From: Synechococcales cyanobacterium GL140_1_metabinner_5_sub
GTDB lineage: Bacteria > Cyanobacteriota > Cyanobacteriia > Cyanobacteriales > Chamaesiphonaceae
Reading direction: 5' to 3'
Assembly: GCA_025359065.1 (NCBI GenBank)
Contig: JANYHM010000013.1
Span: 62,001-126,000 of the forward strand
DNA length: 64,000 nt
Shown in pieces: positions 49,525 to 59,740 of the stretch. The notes beneath the pieces are model-generated. The model did no database searches. It was not told the DNA's origin and saw nothing but the letters and a program-made list of their open reading frames with translations. The stretch's first letter is position 1. Every line of letters starts with the position of its first letter. Position numbers and translations under genes: made by a program.

Positions 49525-50703
49525 TTACCCTCGTTGTTGTTGCCAATAGCGCTTTATTAGTTTGAAGCGAAACTGGTACTCTCCAGCAGAATTCCGACGA
49601 GTATAGTGATCCTGCTCCAGAAGCTTCAGAGTCGATCGCAAAATCTCCTTGCTGTCCTGACTGATAACGCTACCATCAGATGGTGTCAATACCTGACTGC
49701 GCAAGTCTTCCACCGACAAAGATTCTCTAGTACACAGTTTATCTAAAACCATAAGTGCCAAGTTTTTGTGTTCCCCATAATATTCGCTCACGCGATCTTC
49801 GTAGTAATTCATCTTCCACGCATCAGATTGTTCTACAACAACTTGCAGCATTTTTTCTACTTGCTCAACGGTCACTACCTTTAGTCGCAGCTCCTTCAAG
49901 CTAGCAACACTGTGATGGATATAAAAAGGAATGCAGTCAACTGCCATGGCGATCGCCTTACTGACTTCTTCTAGCCCCTCCACTGCAATTTCTTCGCCAA
50001 TTAGTAAGTCTTGGGCTAGCTCCCAAGCATCCGTTTCAGTCAAAGGCTCAATGTCTATGCGAGGCATGTCATTGGTTGGAGCATTACGATAGCCTTGTTT
50101 ATTCAATTCGGAAATCACATGGTGCAACCCAATTGAGCCTGTGTAAATCATCCGAATTTGTCGATATTCTTGACGAATCGATCGAAGCGTATCCAATACA
50201 TGCATTGCCACCCTAGCCCCCTGATTTTCTCGAATATTGTTGATGGCCAAGGGCAACTCATCAAAACAAAACAACAATCGATCCTGTTCATCTAACTGAG
50301 AATACAGATCTTCCACTATCCCTTTCAGGTGTTGATGCCAAGTCATTTCAGGTTTTGGCAAACTCACCCCAACCATTTTTTCACCCCCCAATCCCCAGTT
50401 CTTCAAAAACTGCTGGAATTTTCCCTGCCATTGTTCAAAACCACCCAGAACCTTGTAGACTTCAGCGAAAATTTCCTGAACTAAAGCTTCTGATGAGCCA
50501 ACATCCTCTAAATCCCAATAAAAAGCAGTGACATTATCTGGATGCTGAGCCACCATCTTGTTAACAACACTGGTTTTACCCATACGTCGCTCAGCCGTCA
50601 TCTGCACACTGTAGCGATCGAGTCTGTCCCACAAATCTGCAATTAACTCGTCACGTCCCACCACCTCATCAGGAGTAAGAATACCACCGGGATTGGTTCT
50701 CAT
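49525..50703 (-). CDS. Archaeal-type (MNS-like) P-loop ATPase
   Basis: 392 residues. Walker A TAERRMGKTSV (36-46, Lys43), Walker B LLFCFDEL (143-150, Asp-Glu), and sensor MIYTGSIGL (185-193), followed by a helical lid and a C-terminal winged-helix-like region (about 320-385). The RRMGKTS form of the P-loop is typical of ATPase_2/MNS ATPases in which an upstream arm is fused to DNA-binding or sensing modules. It is the first gene of a two-NTPase unit, 4 bases ahead of the STAND-like gene. Function unknown. Confidence 0.82.
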   Translation of the reverse strand: MRTNPGGILTPDEVVGRDELIADLWDRLDRYSVQMTAERRMGKTSVVNKMVAQHPDNVTAFYWDLEDVGSSEALVQEIFAEVYKVLGGFEQWQGKFQQFLKNWGLGGEKMVGVSLPKPEMTWHQHLKGIVEDLYSQLDEQDRLLFCFDELPLAINNIRENQGARVAMHVLDTLRSIRQEYRQIRMIYTGSIGLHHVISELNKQGYRNAPTNDMPRIDIEPLTETDAWELAQDLLIGEEIAVEGLEEVSKAIAMAVDCIPFYIHHSVASLKELRLKVVTVEQVEKMLQVVVEQSDAWKMNYYEDRVSEYYGEHKNLALMVLDKLCTRESLSVEDLRSQVLTPSDGSVISQDSKEILRSTLKLLEQDHYTRRNSAGEYQFRFKLIKRYWQQQRG

Positions 50704-50814
50704 GTGTTTTACCTGGCTTAAAAAAGCATGTTGATTTCAACACGTAATGAATCTAACACGTATTTTTCTTGCTGTCTACTTCATTGTGGCAGCCTGCCAA
50801 ATTATAGAACTCAA

Positions 50815-51972
50815 CTAACCCAATTTTGATCGATAGTCTGAATAAGAGAACTCTCGCCAAAGCTGGAATTCACCATCTTTTTTGATCCTGCCGATCGAGG
50901 GATGTACTACCCCATTAAACATAGAGGTTTTTACCATGGTATAGTGCATCATATCTTCAAAAATTAGCCGATCGCCGATCGCCAAAGGCTGATCGAAACC
51001 ATAGTCTCCGAGAAAATCACCAGCTAGACAGCTAGAGCCACCCATCCGATAAAATGTTTCGCCTGCTTGGGGTTCATGAGCACCGCGAATTGCTGGCTTA
51101 TAAGGCATTTCTAAACAGTCCGGCATATGGGCAGTAAAAGATACATCTAGCATGACATTAGTTAAATCTGCCGCCGGAATTAAATCTAATACTGTGCCCA
51201 ATAAAAAGCCGGTTTCCCAGGCGATCGCCGAACCCGGTTCCATAATTAAATGCAGATGAGGATGACGCTGATGGAAAGCTTGGAGCGTGGAGATCGCGTG
51301 ATCAACGTCATAACCTTGACGAGTCATTAAATGGCCGCCGCCAAAATTCAGCCACTTAATTTGTGGTAACAAATGTCCAAATAGTTTTTCGATATTGGCA
51401 ATAGTTTTCTCTAGAGCAAAAGAATCACTTTCACATAAATTATGAGATAAAAATCCCTCAATGCCCGCTGGCAACGTATCACCTAACTGAGAGGCCGAAA
51501 CCCCCAAGCGAGTAGATGGTTGACAAGGATTGTAGAGTGCGGTTTTGACCGGGGAGTATTCGGGATTGATGCGTAAGCCGATCGAGATTTTTTTTGTTGC
51601 ATAAGCAGTGACCTGAGAGTGAAATTGTTGCCATTGCCCGATCGAATTAAAGGTCAGGTGTGAGGCATAGGGCAAAATCTCGGGGATATCTACCTCTCGG
51701 TAGGCTGGAGAATATACATGCACCTCGCTGCCAAATTCTTCGGCAGCTAGGCGAGCTTCCCACAAGGAGCTGGCGGAAGCGCCTTTGAGGGTTTGGCGAA
51801 GTTGGGGGAAACTGTGAAATAACGAGAATCCTTTAAGGGCTAGCATGATGTGAATCGGTGCAGCTTTTTGCACTCGATCAAAGATAGCTAGATTGCGATC
51901 GAGTAGTTGTTCTTCTAATACAAAGCAGGGTGAGGGAATTGTAGATATGATTTTGTCGTTATTTTGATTCAT
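50815..51972 (-). CDS. nspC: Carboxynorspermidine/carboxyspermidine decarboxylase
   Basis: 385 residues from the ATG at 51972 (start MNQNNDKIISTIPSP); an open extension to 52146 runs through a palindromic repeat and is rejected. A PLP enzyme of the alanine-racemase fold: MLALKGFSLFH holds the PLP lysine, then NFGGGHLMTRQGYD and MEPGSAIAWETG bind the phosphate, and GSSCLAGDF carries the C-terminal catalytic cysteine. It makes spermidine or norspermidine from the carboxylated precursor. The partner synthase gene is just upstream. Confidence 0.93.
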   Translation of the reverse strand: MNQNNDKIISTIPSPCFVLEEQLLDRNLAIFDRVQKAAPIHIMLALKGFSLFHSFPQLRQTLKGASASSLWEARLAAEEFGSEVHVYSPAYREVDIPEILPYASHLTFNSIGQWQQFHSQVTAYATKKISIGLRINPEYSPVKTALYNPCQPSTRLGVSASQLGDTLPAGIEGFLSHNLCESDSFALEKTIANIEKLFGHLLPQIKWLNFGGGHLMTRQGYDVDHAISTLQAFHQRHPHLHLIMEPGSAIAWETGFLLGTVLDLIPAADLTNVMLDVSFTAHMPDCLEMPYKPAIRGAHEPQAGETFYRMGGSSCLAGDFLGDYGFDQPLAIGDRLIFEDMMHYTMVKTSMFNGVVHPSIGRIKKDGEFQLWREFSYSDYRSKLG

Positions 51973-52016
51973 GATTATGCGGCAGTTTGAAGTGAGACAG
52001 AATAGCAGAAATATTA

Positions 52017-52139
52017 CACTTGCCCTCATCCCCCAGCCCCTTCTCCCAAGTTTGGGAGAAGGGGAGCCGGAGTACCCCACCAACGTAGTCTCTTGCGCCC
52101 TCTCCCAAGTTTGGGAGAGGGCTGGGGAGAGGGCAAGTG
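52017..52139. repeat. Long nested palindrome between the two polyamine genes
   Basis: An outer inverted repeat (CACTTGCCCTC at 52017 and GAGGGCAAGTG ending 52139) encloses two perfect hairpins: CCCCTTCTCCCAA-TTGGGAGAAGGGG core at 52037-52064 and GCCCTCTCCCAA-TTGGGAGAGGGC core at 52097-52122. The two hairpins are diverged versions of the same unit. This CCCTCTCCCAAATTTGGGAGAGGG-like word is a dispersed repeat in many cyanobacterial genomes, in the style of REP or MITE-derived elements. Confidence 0.85.
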
Positions 52140-52154
52140 CAACCACGTCTAGCT

Positions 52155-53348
52155 TTACTCAAATGGCGACACTCCATCGATAACTTCGTGCCAAGGTAAG
52201 CCCATGGAGCCTAAGAGCTGCATAAATGGATCGGGATCACATTCTTCTACATTGAATACACCAGGTTTTTGCCAAGTGCCATTGACTACCATCAGTGCGC
52301 CAATTACTGCCGGAACACCGGTAGTATAAGAAATACCTTGTGCCCCTACTTCGGCATAAGCTTCAGCGTGTTGGCAGTTATTGTAGACATAGTATTTGCG
52401 CTGTTTGCCGTCTTTGATGCCGCTAATATGACAGCCGATCGAGGTTTGCCCGGTATAGTTAGTAGCTAACGAAGCTGGTTCGGGCAGCAGGGCTTTGAGG
52501 AATTGCAGCGGGATGATTTGATGCCCTTCGTATTCGATCGGGTCAATCCGGGTCATGCCAATATTTTCTAACACTCGTAAGTGAGTGATGTAGTTTTCCG
52601 AAAACGTCATCCAAAACCGCGCTCTTTTGAGAGTAGGGATATTTTTGACCAAAGATTCTAGTTCTTCGTGGTATAGCAGATAAGATTCTCGATCGCCGAT
52701 TTCGGGATAAGGCACCGGACGATGAACCGATAAAGCTGGGACTTCTACCCATTGACCATTTTCAAAATATCGACCAACTTGGGTGATTTCTCGGATGTTA
52801 ATTTCGGGGTTAAAGTTGGTGGCAAAGGCTTTGCCATGATTGCCATCGTTGCAATCGATAATATCTAGGTAGTGAATTTCATCAAAATAATGCTTGAGGG
52901 CATAGGCGCTAAAGACTCCGGTAACTCCCGGATCGAAGCCACAGCCGAGAATGGCGGTAAGTCCGGCTGCTTTGAATCTGTCTTGATATTTCCATTGCCA
53001 ACTGTATTCAAATTTGGCCACATCGATCGGCTCATAGTTAGCCGTATCTAGATAGTGAACACCGGTTTCTAGGCAGGCATCCATCAAAACTAAATCTTGG
53101 TAAGGAAGCGCCACGTTGATCAAGATATCGGGTTTGAATTCTTTGATGAGCTTGACGGTATTGGCAACAACATCGGCATCGAGCGCGGCTGTGGTTACTT
53201 TTGGTGAACCAATGTGTGCGGCAATTTTATCGCATTTATCCACGCTGCGACTGGCCAACAAGATGGCGGTAAATTCTTCGCGGGCGGCGCATTTATGCGC
53301 GACCACGTTACCAACTCCACCTGCACCCACAATTATTACCCGTGCCAT
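52155..53348 (-). CDS. Carboxynorspermidine/carboxyspermidine synthase (saccharopine dehydrogenase family)
   Basis: 397 residues. It condenses diaminopropane or putrescine with aspartate semialdehyde, using NADPH, as the first step of the alternative spermidine pathway. Seen: N-terminal Rossmann loop ARVIIVGAGGVGNVVAHKCA, DILINVALPYQDL, ILGCGFDPGVTGVFSAYA, and a C-terminal region ending in GVSPFE. The decarboxylase gene nspC follows on the same strand, separated by the palindromic repeat. The pairing identifies the pathway more securely than either gene alone. Confidence 0.92.
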   Translation of the reverse strand: MARVIIVGAGGVGNVVAHKCAAREEFTAILLASRSVDKCDKIAAHIGSPKVTTAALDADVVANTVKLIKEFKPDILINVALPYQDLVLMDACLETGVHYLDTANYEPIDVAKFEYSWQWKYQDRFKAAGLTAILGCGFDPGVTGVFSAYALKHYFDEIHYLDIIDCNDGNHGKAFATNFNPEINIREITQVGRYFENGQWVEVPALSVHRPVPYPEIGDRESYLLYHEELESLVKNIPTLKRARFWMTFSENYITHLRVLENIGMTRIDPIEYEGHQIIPLQFLKALLPEPASLATNYTGQTSIGCHISGIKDGKQRKYYVYNNCQHAEAYAEVGAQGISYTTGVPAVIGALMVVNGTWQKPGVFNVEECDPDPFMQLLGSMGLPWHEVIDGVSPFE

Positions 53349-53535
53349 ACTGTCTCCTTGAGTTAAAGTGACTTTTATCTGCGATCATCTACAGCCGAGC
53401 CTTTGCTGAAATAAAGACTCTTTGCTCTCACTGAAGCTGCTGTCGCCGAAGGCATTATAGCAGTATCAGATTAAATGCAGATGTACAAAAGCTTTACTAT
53501 AATACTTCAGTTGTTTTTAGTGAGGCATAAGGTTG

Positions 53536-54309
53536 ATGGCATCTGAAAATATTCAAGGCAAGCCCAATTATGGCATTGATGCACCGGGCTTATTGCGTTT
53601 CTTTTTCATCGCTGGTGCTGTTGCACTCACAATCTTTCTTGTGACGCTGTGCTCATCGACATTAGGGCAACTTATAAAAATAACTGGCACTGTAGTATTT
53701 GGTACCGCTGCTATTTACTTGCTCGGAATGGGTTGTTTGATGCTTTATAGCAGTAAAGCGATGAAGCTAAAAGACAGAGAAAAACTGCTGGATCTGGTTC
53801 AATGGTCAGGAAGTGAACTTGTTCTGGATGTAGGTTGTGGCAGAGGTTTAATGCTAATAGGGGCTGCAAAGCGACTTACTTCTGGTAAGGTAATTGGCAT
53901 TGATTTATGGCAGCAGCAAGATCAAGCCAACAATAATTCTGATGCTGCATTATCAAATGCTGAAGCTGAAGGTGTTATGGAGCGCATTGAAGTCAAAACA
54001 GCCGATATGCGCCAGTTACCTTTTTTAGATGATTTGTTTGATGTTGTGGTTTCAAGTTGGGCGGTGCATAACCTAGAAGCAGAGGCCGATCGCGAAAAAG
54101 CACTAGATGAAATTATTAGAGTTCTCAAACCGAACGGAATGATCATTTTGTCAGATATCGTCTATCAGCTTGAGTATGCAAAATATTTTGAGCTTCGTGG
54201 CATGGTAAACATCCGGTTTTATAACAATGCAATCCGAGATGTCATTCTTAAAACAGTCACTTTTGGCAGTTTTGCGCCATCTGCTGTTTCAGCATATAAA
54301 AATGTATAA
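53536..54309 (+). CDS. Membrane-anchored SAM-dependent methyltransferase
   Basis: 257 residues from the ATG at 53536, preceded by AAGG. Two hydrophobic segments (about 16-45 and 51-75) precede a class I methyltransferase domain with VLDVGCGRGLMLIGAAKRL, VIGIDLW, and the post-core VLKPNGMIILSDIV. Homologues annotated only as class I SAM methyltransferases occur in many bacteria; the substrate is unknown, plausibly a lipid or quinone because of the membrane anchor. No neighbour suggests a pathway. Confidence 0.85.
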   Translation: MASENIQGKPNYGIDAPGLLRFFFIAGAVALTIFLVTLCSSTLGQLIKITGTVVFGTAAIYLLGMGCLMLYSSKAMKLKDREKLLDLVQWSGSELVLDVGCGRGLMLIGAAKRLTSGKVIGIDLWQQQDQANNNSDAALSNAEAEGVMERIEVKTADMRQLPFLDDLFDVVVSSWAVHNLEAEADREKALDEIIRVLKPNGMIILSDIVYQLEYAKYFELRGMVNIRFYNNAIRDVILKTVTFGSFAPSAVSAYKNV

Positions 54310-54397
54310 CCGTCTGTAAAACTGTCACCAATTCTTCTGCCTTGAACCTAAAGTTGGGATTTAGGGGTGATTCCTGGAGAACCAATGGTTTGATGGC

Positions 54398-56983
54398 CTA
54401 AAAATCTTGGTCGAATTCTCGCAAGCCCATGGCGATCTTGCTATGTTCCTCAATTTGGCTCATGACTCGCTTCGCCCGATCGATCACCACCGGTGGCAGC
54501 CCAGCCAATCTGCCCGCTTCAATACCATAAGACTTACTAGCCCCACCGGGTTTCACCTGATGCAGAAAAATAATCTCATTGGGTAACTCCTTAACAGTCA
54601 CCTGATAGTTAGCTACATTATTCAACAGCGAAGCCAACTCATTTAGCTCATGATAGTGCGTAGCAAAAATAGTGCGTGATCGAATAGTTTGTGCCAGATA
54701 TTCTGAGACTGCCCAAGCGATCGATAAACCATCAAACGTCGCTGTTCCCCGACCAATTTCATCCAGTAACACCAGAGACTTGGACGTGGCATGATTCAAA
54801 ATATTTGCTGTCTCATTCATTTCTACCATGAACGTAGATTGCCCAGTGGCTAAATCATCCACCGCTCCTACACGGGTAAAAATGCGATCGCAGATCCCTA
54901 ACTTGGCGCTGCGGGCAGGCACATAGCTACCCACCTGTGCCATGAGCTGAATCAAGCCAATCTGGCGTAAATAGCAGCTTTTACCACTGGCATTTGGCCC
55001 CGTTAATACAACCAGATCGGTGCCGCTGGCTCCGGCTAAATCGGTGCCATTGGGCACAAAGAAACCGGCTGGTAGCGTTTGTTCTACTACTGGGTGCCGA
55101 CCATTTACTATTTCGATCGGGCGTTCTTGGGTCATTTCTGGACAACAATAGCCCTGTTGCACTGCTACCTCTGCCAAACCACAGAGGACATCGACGGCGG
55201 CTACTCGCTGAGCTACGGCGCGGATCTGGGCGGCATGCTCTGAGACTTCCGTGCGTAGTTCATTAAAAATATCGTGCTCTAGTTTGCCGACATCTTCTTT
55301 GGCATTTAAGATACGGGCTTCGCGTTCTTTGAGTTCTGGGGTAATGTAGCGTTCTTCGTTAGTTAATGTTTGTTTGCGCAAATAGTCATCGGGCACGAGA
55401 TCAGCTTTAGAACGGGTAATACTGAGGTAATAGCCAAAGGTTTTATTGAATCCTACTTTCAGATTGCCAATGCCGGTGCGCTCTCGTTCTAGGGTTTCCA
55501 AGTTAGCCAGCCACTGATGATCGTCTACGCTGGCGGCGCGCAGTTCGTCTAATTGGGCATTGATATTCGATCGAATCAACCCACCTTCAGTTAACAAAAT
55601 TGGCGGACTTTCTACGATGCTTTTTTGGATTTTTTGACCGAGGGCAACTAGTTCGATCGGGTATTTCTGCAAATTCTGCAAAAATCGCGCTGTGGCATCT
55701 TTGGTTAGCTCTGCTAATTCGGGTAAACGACAAAGAGAATCGGCCAGAGATAATAGCTCCCGCGCATTCACTCTACCCGCCGCCGCTTTACCGGTAAGAC
55801 GTTCTAAGTCATAAATTTGCTTTAGTAGTTGTTGCAGATCTTGACGAAGAAAAGTGTTTTTGTATAGTTCTTCGATCGACTCTTGGCGCATTTTAATCTG
55901 CCCAATATCTAACAGCGGCTGAGATAGCCAACGTCTGAGGGCACGACCACCCATGGCTGTAGCAGTGCGATCGAGCGCCCACAACAACGAGCCACGCAAA
56001 TGACCATCTCTGGATGTCTGAAAAATCTCTAGGTTCCGTCGTGATTGATAATCTAGCACCAAATAATCGGTGAGAGAATAGGATCTTAGGAGTTGGAGAT
56101 CGATCGGGTTGCCCCGTTGAGTATCGGCCAAATAATCTAATAAACCTCCCGCTGCTCTGACCGCCAAAGGCATTTGATCACAGCCGGTTGCCTCTAACGA
56201 CTTCAACCGAAAGTAATCTAACAGACTCTCTTGAGCTGTCAATAATGTAAAAGCTGTTTGAGTGCGCAGAGCATAGCAAAACTGCTGGGGTAAAGGAGCG
56301 GGTACTCGATCGTCTTTTTCCCCAGCCCGCAGCAGTTTATTAATATCGGGAGCCGCCACTGGTAACAAAATCTCTGCTGGTTGCAGTCGTAGCAATTCTT
56401 GGCTAAGAATCTCTAAATCGCAGCTTTGGGTAGCGACAAATTCCCCAGTAGAAATATCGGTATAGGCCAAGCCCCAATGGTCGCCGCTGAGGACGATCGC
56501 CACTAAAAAGTTATTGCGGCGGGCGGTGAGCAGCCCTTCTTCCATTACCGTGCCGGGAGTCAAAACTCTGACGACTTCGCGGCGGACTAGACCAACAGCG
56601 GCGCTGGCTTCTTCCATTTGGTCGCAGAGTGCTACGGCAAAGCCTTTTTCGACCAAGGAAGCGCAATATCGATCGACAGAGTGATGGGGTACGCCGGTCA
56701 TGGGCACTCGCCCCACTTCTCTACCGCCTTCTTTACTGGTTAAAACCAGCTCTAGCTCCCGCGCTATGGTTACGGCATCCTGAAAAAACGTCTCGAAAAA
56801 ATCTCCGCAGCGGTATAGTAGGAGAGCGTGAGGATACTGCTCTTTTACCGAAACAAAATGCTGAAACATTGGCGACAGCAGCTTGATATCGATCTCCCGA
56901 TAATCGGCATTGCCAATGGCGTTTTGGCTAGTGCGCAGACCGGTAAGATCGACGGAGTTTTCTACAGCAGGTTTTTCGGACAT
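54398..56983 (-). CDS. mutS: DNA mismatch repair protein MutS
   Basis: 861 residues, full length. Mismatch recognition domain has [14 protein letters not shown] (the Phe-x-Glu probe, here FFE), followed by connector, lever and clamp regions, and the ABC-type ATPase with Walker [26 protein letters not shown], and [11 protein letters not shown]-driven dimer that finds mismatches and starts repair. A gene for a small coiled-coil protein lies 5 bases upstream on the same strand, so the two may be co-transcribed. Confidence 0.98.
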   Translation of the reverse strand: MSEKPAVENSVDLTGLRTSQNAIGNADYREIDIKLLSPMFQHFVSVKEQYPHALLLYRCGDFFETFFQDAVTIARELELVLTSKEGGREVGRVPMTGVPHHSVDRYCASLVEKGFAVALCDQMEEASAAVGLVRREVVRVLTPGTVMEEGLLTARRNNFLVAIVLSGDHWGLAYTDISTGEFVATQSCDLEILSQELLRLQPAEILLPVAAPDINKLLRAGEKDDRVPAPLPQQFCYALRTQTAFTLLTAQESLLDYFRLKSLEATGCDQMPLAVRAAGGLLDYLADTQRGNPIDLQLLRSYSLTDYLVLDYQSRRNLEIFQTSRDGHLRGSLLWALDRTATAMGGRALRRWLSQPLLDIGQIKMRQESIEELYKNTFLRQDLQQLLKQIYDLERLTGKAAAGRVNARELLSLADSLCRLPELAELTKDATARFLQNLQKYPIELVALGQKIQKSIVESPPILLTEGGLIRSNINAQLDELRAASVDDHQWLANLETLERERTGIGNLKVGFNKTFGYYLSITRSKADLVPDDYLRKQTLTNEERYITPELKEREARILNAKEDVGKLEHDIFNELRTEVSEHAAQIRAVAQRVAAVDVLCGLAEVAVQQGYCCPEMTQERPIEIVNGRHPVVEQTLPAGFFVPNGTDLAGASGTDLVVLTGPNASGKSCYLRQIGLIQLMAQVGSYVPARSAKLGICDRIFTRVGAVDDLATGQSTFMVEMNETANILNHATSKSLVLLDEIGRGTATFDGLSIAWAVSEYLAQTIRSRTIFATHYHELNELASLLNNVANYQVTVKELPNEIIFLHQVKPGGASKSYGIEAGRLAGLPPVVIDRAKRVMSQIEEHSKIAMGLREFDQDF

Positions 56984-56988
56984 TTTGA

Positions 56989-57390
56989 CTATTTGGAAGG
57001 ACGGAAGGCCGAGTAGCCGACACTAGCTCCTACGGCAATAATACAGAGTACGGTAATTATGATATTCCAAATGTTCATTTCATCGCTGTCAACTTCATCT
57101 CGATCGGTGATTTCGGCTAGCTGCTGATGGGGGACAACGCTGGCCACTCGCTGCGCTGGTACGTTTACGCTGCCATCAGAGCCACGTTGAAATTGATTGA
57201 CGCTGCCCAAAAAGCGACTGATTTCTTGTTGGAGCTGTTGATTTTCTTTCCACATTTCTCTATTTTGGGCTTCCAGACTGCGGATCATTGACTGGGCTTC
57301 TTGCAGGTCTGCTACCACTTCTTGGTAGATATCAACGGGCACAACGGTTTGATAAGCGGCATTATAAGACGAAGCAGCAGCGTAGGTCAT
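56989..57390 (-). CDS. Coiled-coil, tail-anchored hypothetical protein
   Basis: 133 residues. A helical, heptad-like middle (about residues 22-65, [24 protein letters not shown] and [11 protein letters not shown]) precedes a C-terminal membrane segment (about 106-128, [20 protein letters not shown]) and a short basic end. No signal peptide. Family not recognised; such tail-anchored coiled-coil proteins are common and unassigned in cyanobacteria. It is divergent from the SMI1-like gene and ends 5 bases before mutS. Confidence 0.65.
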   Translation of the reverse strand: MTYAAASSYNAAYQTVVPVDIYQEVVADLQEAQSMIRSLEAQNREMWKENQQLQQEISRFLGSVNQFQRGSDGSVNVPAQRVASVVPHQQLAEITDRDEVDSDEMNIWNIIITVLCIIAVGASVGYSAFRPSK

Positions 57391-57513
57391 AGCAAAAATT
57401 TTGGCTAGATTAAGAATGTTTTACCGAAATTCAGATGACTCACCACTCAATCATCATAAGCTAGTCTGGTGTTCGTGGAGCGCTGTGAGCACAAAAATTT
57501 ATCAGGTGACATC

Positions 57514-58191
57514 ATGGGCAAGTTAGCCGAACAATTAGAGCTGAAATTACTGCCGAGCATGACGATTCCAGAGCCACTTCGATCGCTCTATGACTGGATT
57601 GAATCCCGAGGCACCTACACCGATGGCTTTGCTGATGAAGCCGGTGGCAGCGAGGAAGAGGAAATGAGAACTGGTTTTTTGTTTCCAGAAGAAGCGCAGA
57701 TTGAAGGCTGGACAGAAACTGGTCGTCCGGGCGGTACAGATATTGAGTTTGCGGCTCATGGCCAGTTGGGTTTAGAGGATTGGTTTGGTCATGGCCGAGC
57801 GGATGTTTTGAACCGTCTATGTGTCTTTGCTCATACCAGTCATGATGGCTCTATGGCTGCTTTGTGGCTAGATGATCAGGGCAATCAAAAAATTGTTCAT
57901 CTTGGCTCCGGCTCTTGCCTAACGTGTGTTTTGGCTACTGACCCAGTGGATTTTGTGCGGTTGCTGGCGATCGGCTACGACGAAATCTGTTGGAGCGAGG
58001 AATTTGCTTTTCCTCCTAACCATGAGAGTGATTTTAAGGTGCAGCCAAACCTGGAGTTTCAGTATTGGGTCACTAAAACTTTTGCTGTATCAATCCCTGT
58101 GACTGCTGCCGAAATTGTCAAATACCCTGACGAAATGGACAATGAAGATCCTCAAGATGAATTTGCAAAATGGTTGAATGCCAACAAGTGA
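57514..58191 (+). CDS. SMI1/KNR4 (SUKH-type) family protein
   Basis: 225 residues from the ATG at 57514, which has AGGTGA seven bases upstream; an in-frame start at 57469 lacks this. The fold is suggested by LRSLYDWIESRG, FGHGRADVLNRLCVFAHTSHDGSMAALWLDD and VDFVRLLAIGYDEICW. SUKH proteins are often immunity proteins of polymorphic or contact-dependent toxins, but this copy stands alone with no toxin gene near it. It ends 7 bases before the convergent methyltransferase. Confidence 0.75.
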   Translation: MGKLAEQLELKLLPSMTIPEPLRSLYDWIESRGTYTDGFADEAGGSEEEEMRTGFLFPEEAQIEGWTETGRPGGTDIEFAAHGQLGLEDWFGHGRADVLNRLCVFAHTSHDGSMAALWLDDQGNQKIVHLGSGSCLTCVLATDPVDFVRLLAIGYDEICWSEEFAFPPNHESDFKVQPNLEFQYWVTKTFAVSIPVTAAEIVKYPDEMDNEDPQDEFAKWLNANK

Positions 58192-58198
58192 AAAAATT

Positions 58199-59740
58199 TT
58201 ATGCCCTGTAAGATAAGCTTTTTTCTACCAGCCCTAACTCCAATTGCCCGTTTTGATTTATCTGGATAGCCTCAGCCCAATCCAGATAATCTGCCAACAT
58301 CCCAATTTCTTGAGCTACTGCTCTCAGAGACAGCCTTCGCAATAGCTCGATCGTGATTGGTCTCTTTTCATCCCAAAAAATCATTGCATCCAAAAATTCT
58401 AATGCTGGAACTGCTGTTACCAACTTAAAAACCAACTGAGCCTCCTCTTTCGTCTCAAAAGACAAGAAATTTACCGTATCATCAAACATCACAGCCTTAC
58501 CATCCAGAGGACTTACCAAGGAAAAACTCAATCTTTTATATAGCCCAGAGATAGCTATTTTCCAACGTTTAAAAGAATATGCCCCAATACCAAAGATAGA
58601 ATACAGTGGCTTGTTTTTGTAAATAGAACTTTTTCTACTGCCAAGATATTCATCGTGGTCTATTAAATACTGCCAAGTTTTAGGTGCCTTCTCTCGAATA
58701 ATTTCTGTGTTTTCACCGACCATTTGCTGAGTTATTAAAACCAGCTTACGACATTCATTGACTCTGCCATTACCAATATCAGAACTTTTGAGCAACGGAT
58801 ACAAATAGTCTTCTTCTAAAACATATTGCTCTCCCAATCCATTCTGAAACAAGTTTTTTCGAATACGTTCTAGTTCCATTACTTTCGAACAATCATGCTT
58901 CACTCCAGAACGCCATAAGTACTTTAAATCTTGACCGGCTAAATGCTTCCATTTTTCATACTTGACCGTATCATGCAAAATCAATCCATCTCTTTGCCCG
59001 ATCAAGTATATAGATTTAGTAGACTGAAGATCCTCATAGACTTCACAATCAATACTGTCAATATTATTAGTAGACAAAACGAAAAGACACGCATCTACTG
59101 CTGCTCCAAAGTGAATTTTGGCATCTATCAAATATATATATCCCGCAAATCTATTACCTGTTTTTTGTTTTACTTGACGAATCACTTTACGTGCCACAGC
59201 ATATTTACACAATAATGCGATTGTCCCCTCTTTTTTTGATAGCCATTCAATATGCTGTAATAGCATCCACTCAGAAATATCAAAGTTTCCTGAACCCGTA
59301 ATAGCTTCAATTCCACGTCTTTGCTGAAAATTTGATTTTGTTGGAAGATTTTCACTGTTGAGAAGGCTTAGCTCACTACTTGTCACCCAAGGTGGATTCC
59401 CTAAAATTAAGATATGGCCTAAAAGCTCAGACATAATAGTTTTCCAGTCCATATCAAAAAAATCTGCTTGCCGAATAGTAATATTTTTGATGTTTGAAGA
59501 ATTAGTAATAGAAGAATTTGCTGCTGTGACATACTCAGCATTTACATCGAATCCCAAGATTTGAGAGTTTTTGAATTCACTTATTGCTGCTCGTATAAAA
59601 GCACCTTTGCCACAGCTAGACTCGATGATAACCTGTGGTAATATTTGGTGATTTCGAATTAGTGTTCTACATACTTCAATGGCTAAATCATCTGGAGTTT
59701 GAAAATCACCAAATTGCCATTTATCCCTTAACTTTACCAT
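58199..59740 (-). CDS. N6-adenine DNA methyltransferase (type II, gamma-like class)
   Basis: 513 residues. SAM-binding region IIESSCGKGAFIRAAI (in place of DPACGSG) near residues 38-53, acidic GFDVNAEY, and the catalytic ILGNPPWVTSSEL motif (NPPW) near residue 113. The remaining 350 residues form a C-terminal target-recognition domain. N6-methylation of adenine in a short DNA target is expected. Its ATG lies inside the end of the truncated endonuclease frame, so the endonuclease is gone but the methyltransferase looks complete. Confidence 0.9.
   Translation of the reverse strand: MVKLRDKWQFGDFQTPDDLAIEVCRTLIRNHQILPQVIIESSCGKGAFIRAAISEFKNSQILGFDVNAEYVTAANSSITNSSNIKNITIRQADFFDMDWKTIMSELLGHILILGNPPWVTSSELSLLNSENLPTKSNFQQRRGIEAITGSGNFDISEWMLLQHIEWLSKKEGTIALLCKYAVARKVIRQVKQKTGNRFAGYIYLIDAKIHFGAAVDACLFVLSTNNIDSIDCEVYEDLQSTKSIYLIGQRDGLILHDTVKYEKWKHLAGQDLKYLWRSGVKHDCSKVMELERIRKNLFQNGLGEQYVLEEDYLYPLLKSSDIGNGRVNECRKLVLITQQMVGENTEIIREKAPKTWQYLIDHDEYLGSRKSSIYKNKPLYSIFGIGAYSFKRWKIAISGLYKRLSFSLVSPLDGKAVMFDDTVNFLSFETKEEAQLVFKLVTAVPALEFLDAMIFWDEKRPITIELLRRLSLRAVAQEIGMLADYLDWAEAIQINQNGQLELGLVEKSLSYRA

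Noticed and set aside
51973-52146. N-terminal extension of nspC
   Set aside because: It translates the palindromic repeat; the ATG at 51972 gives the normal family N-terminus.
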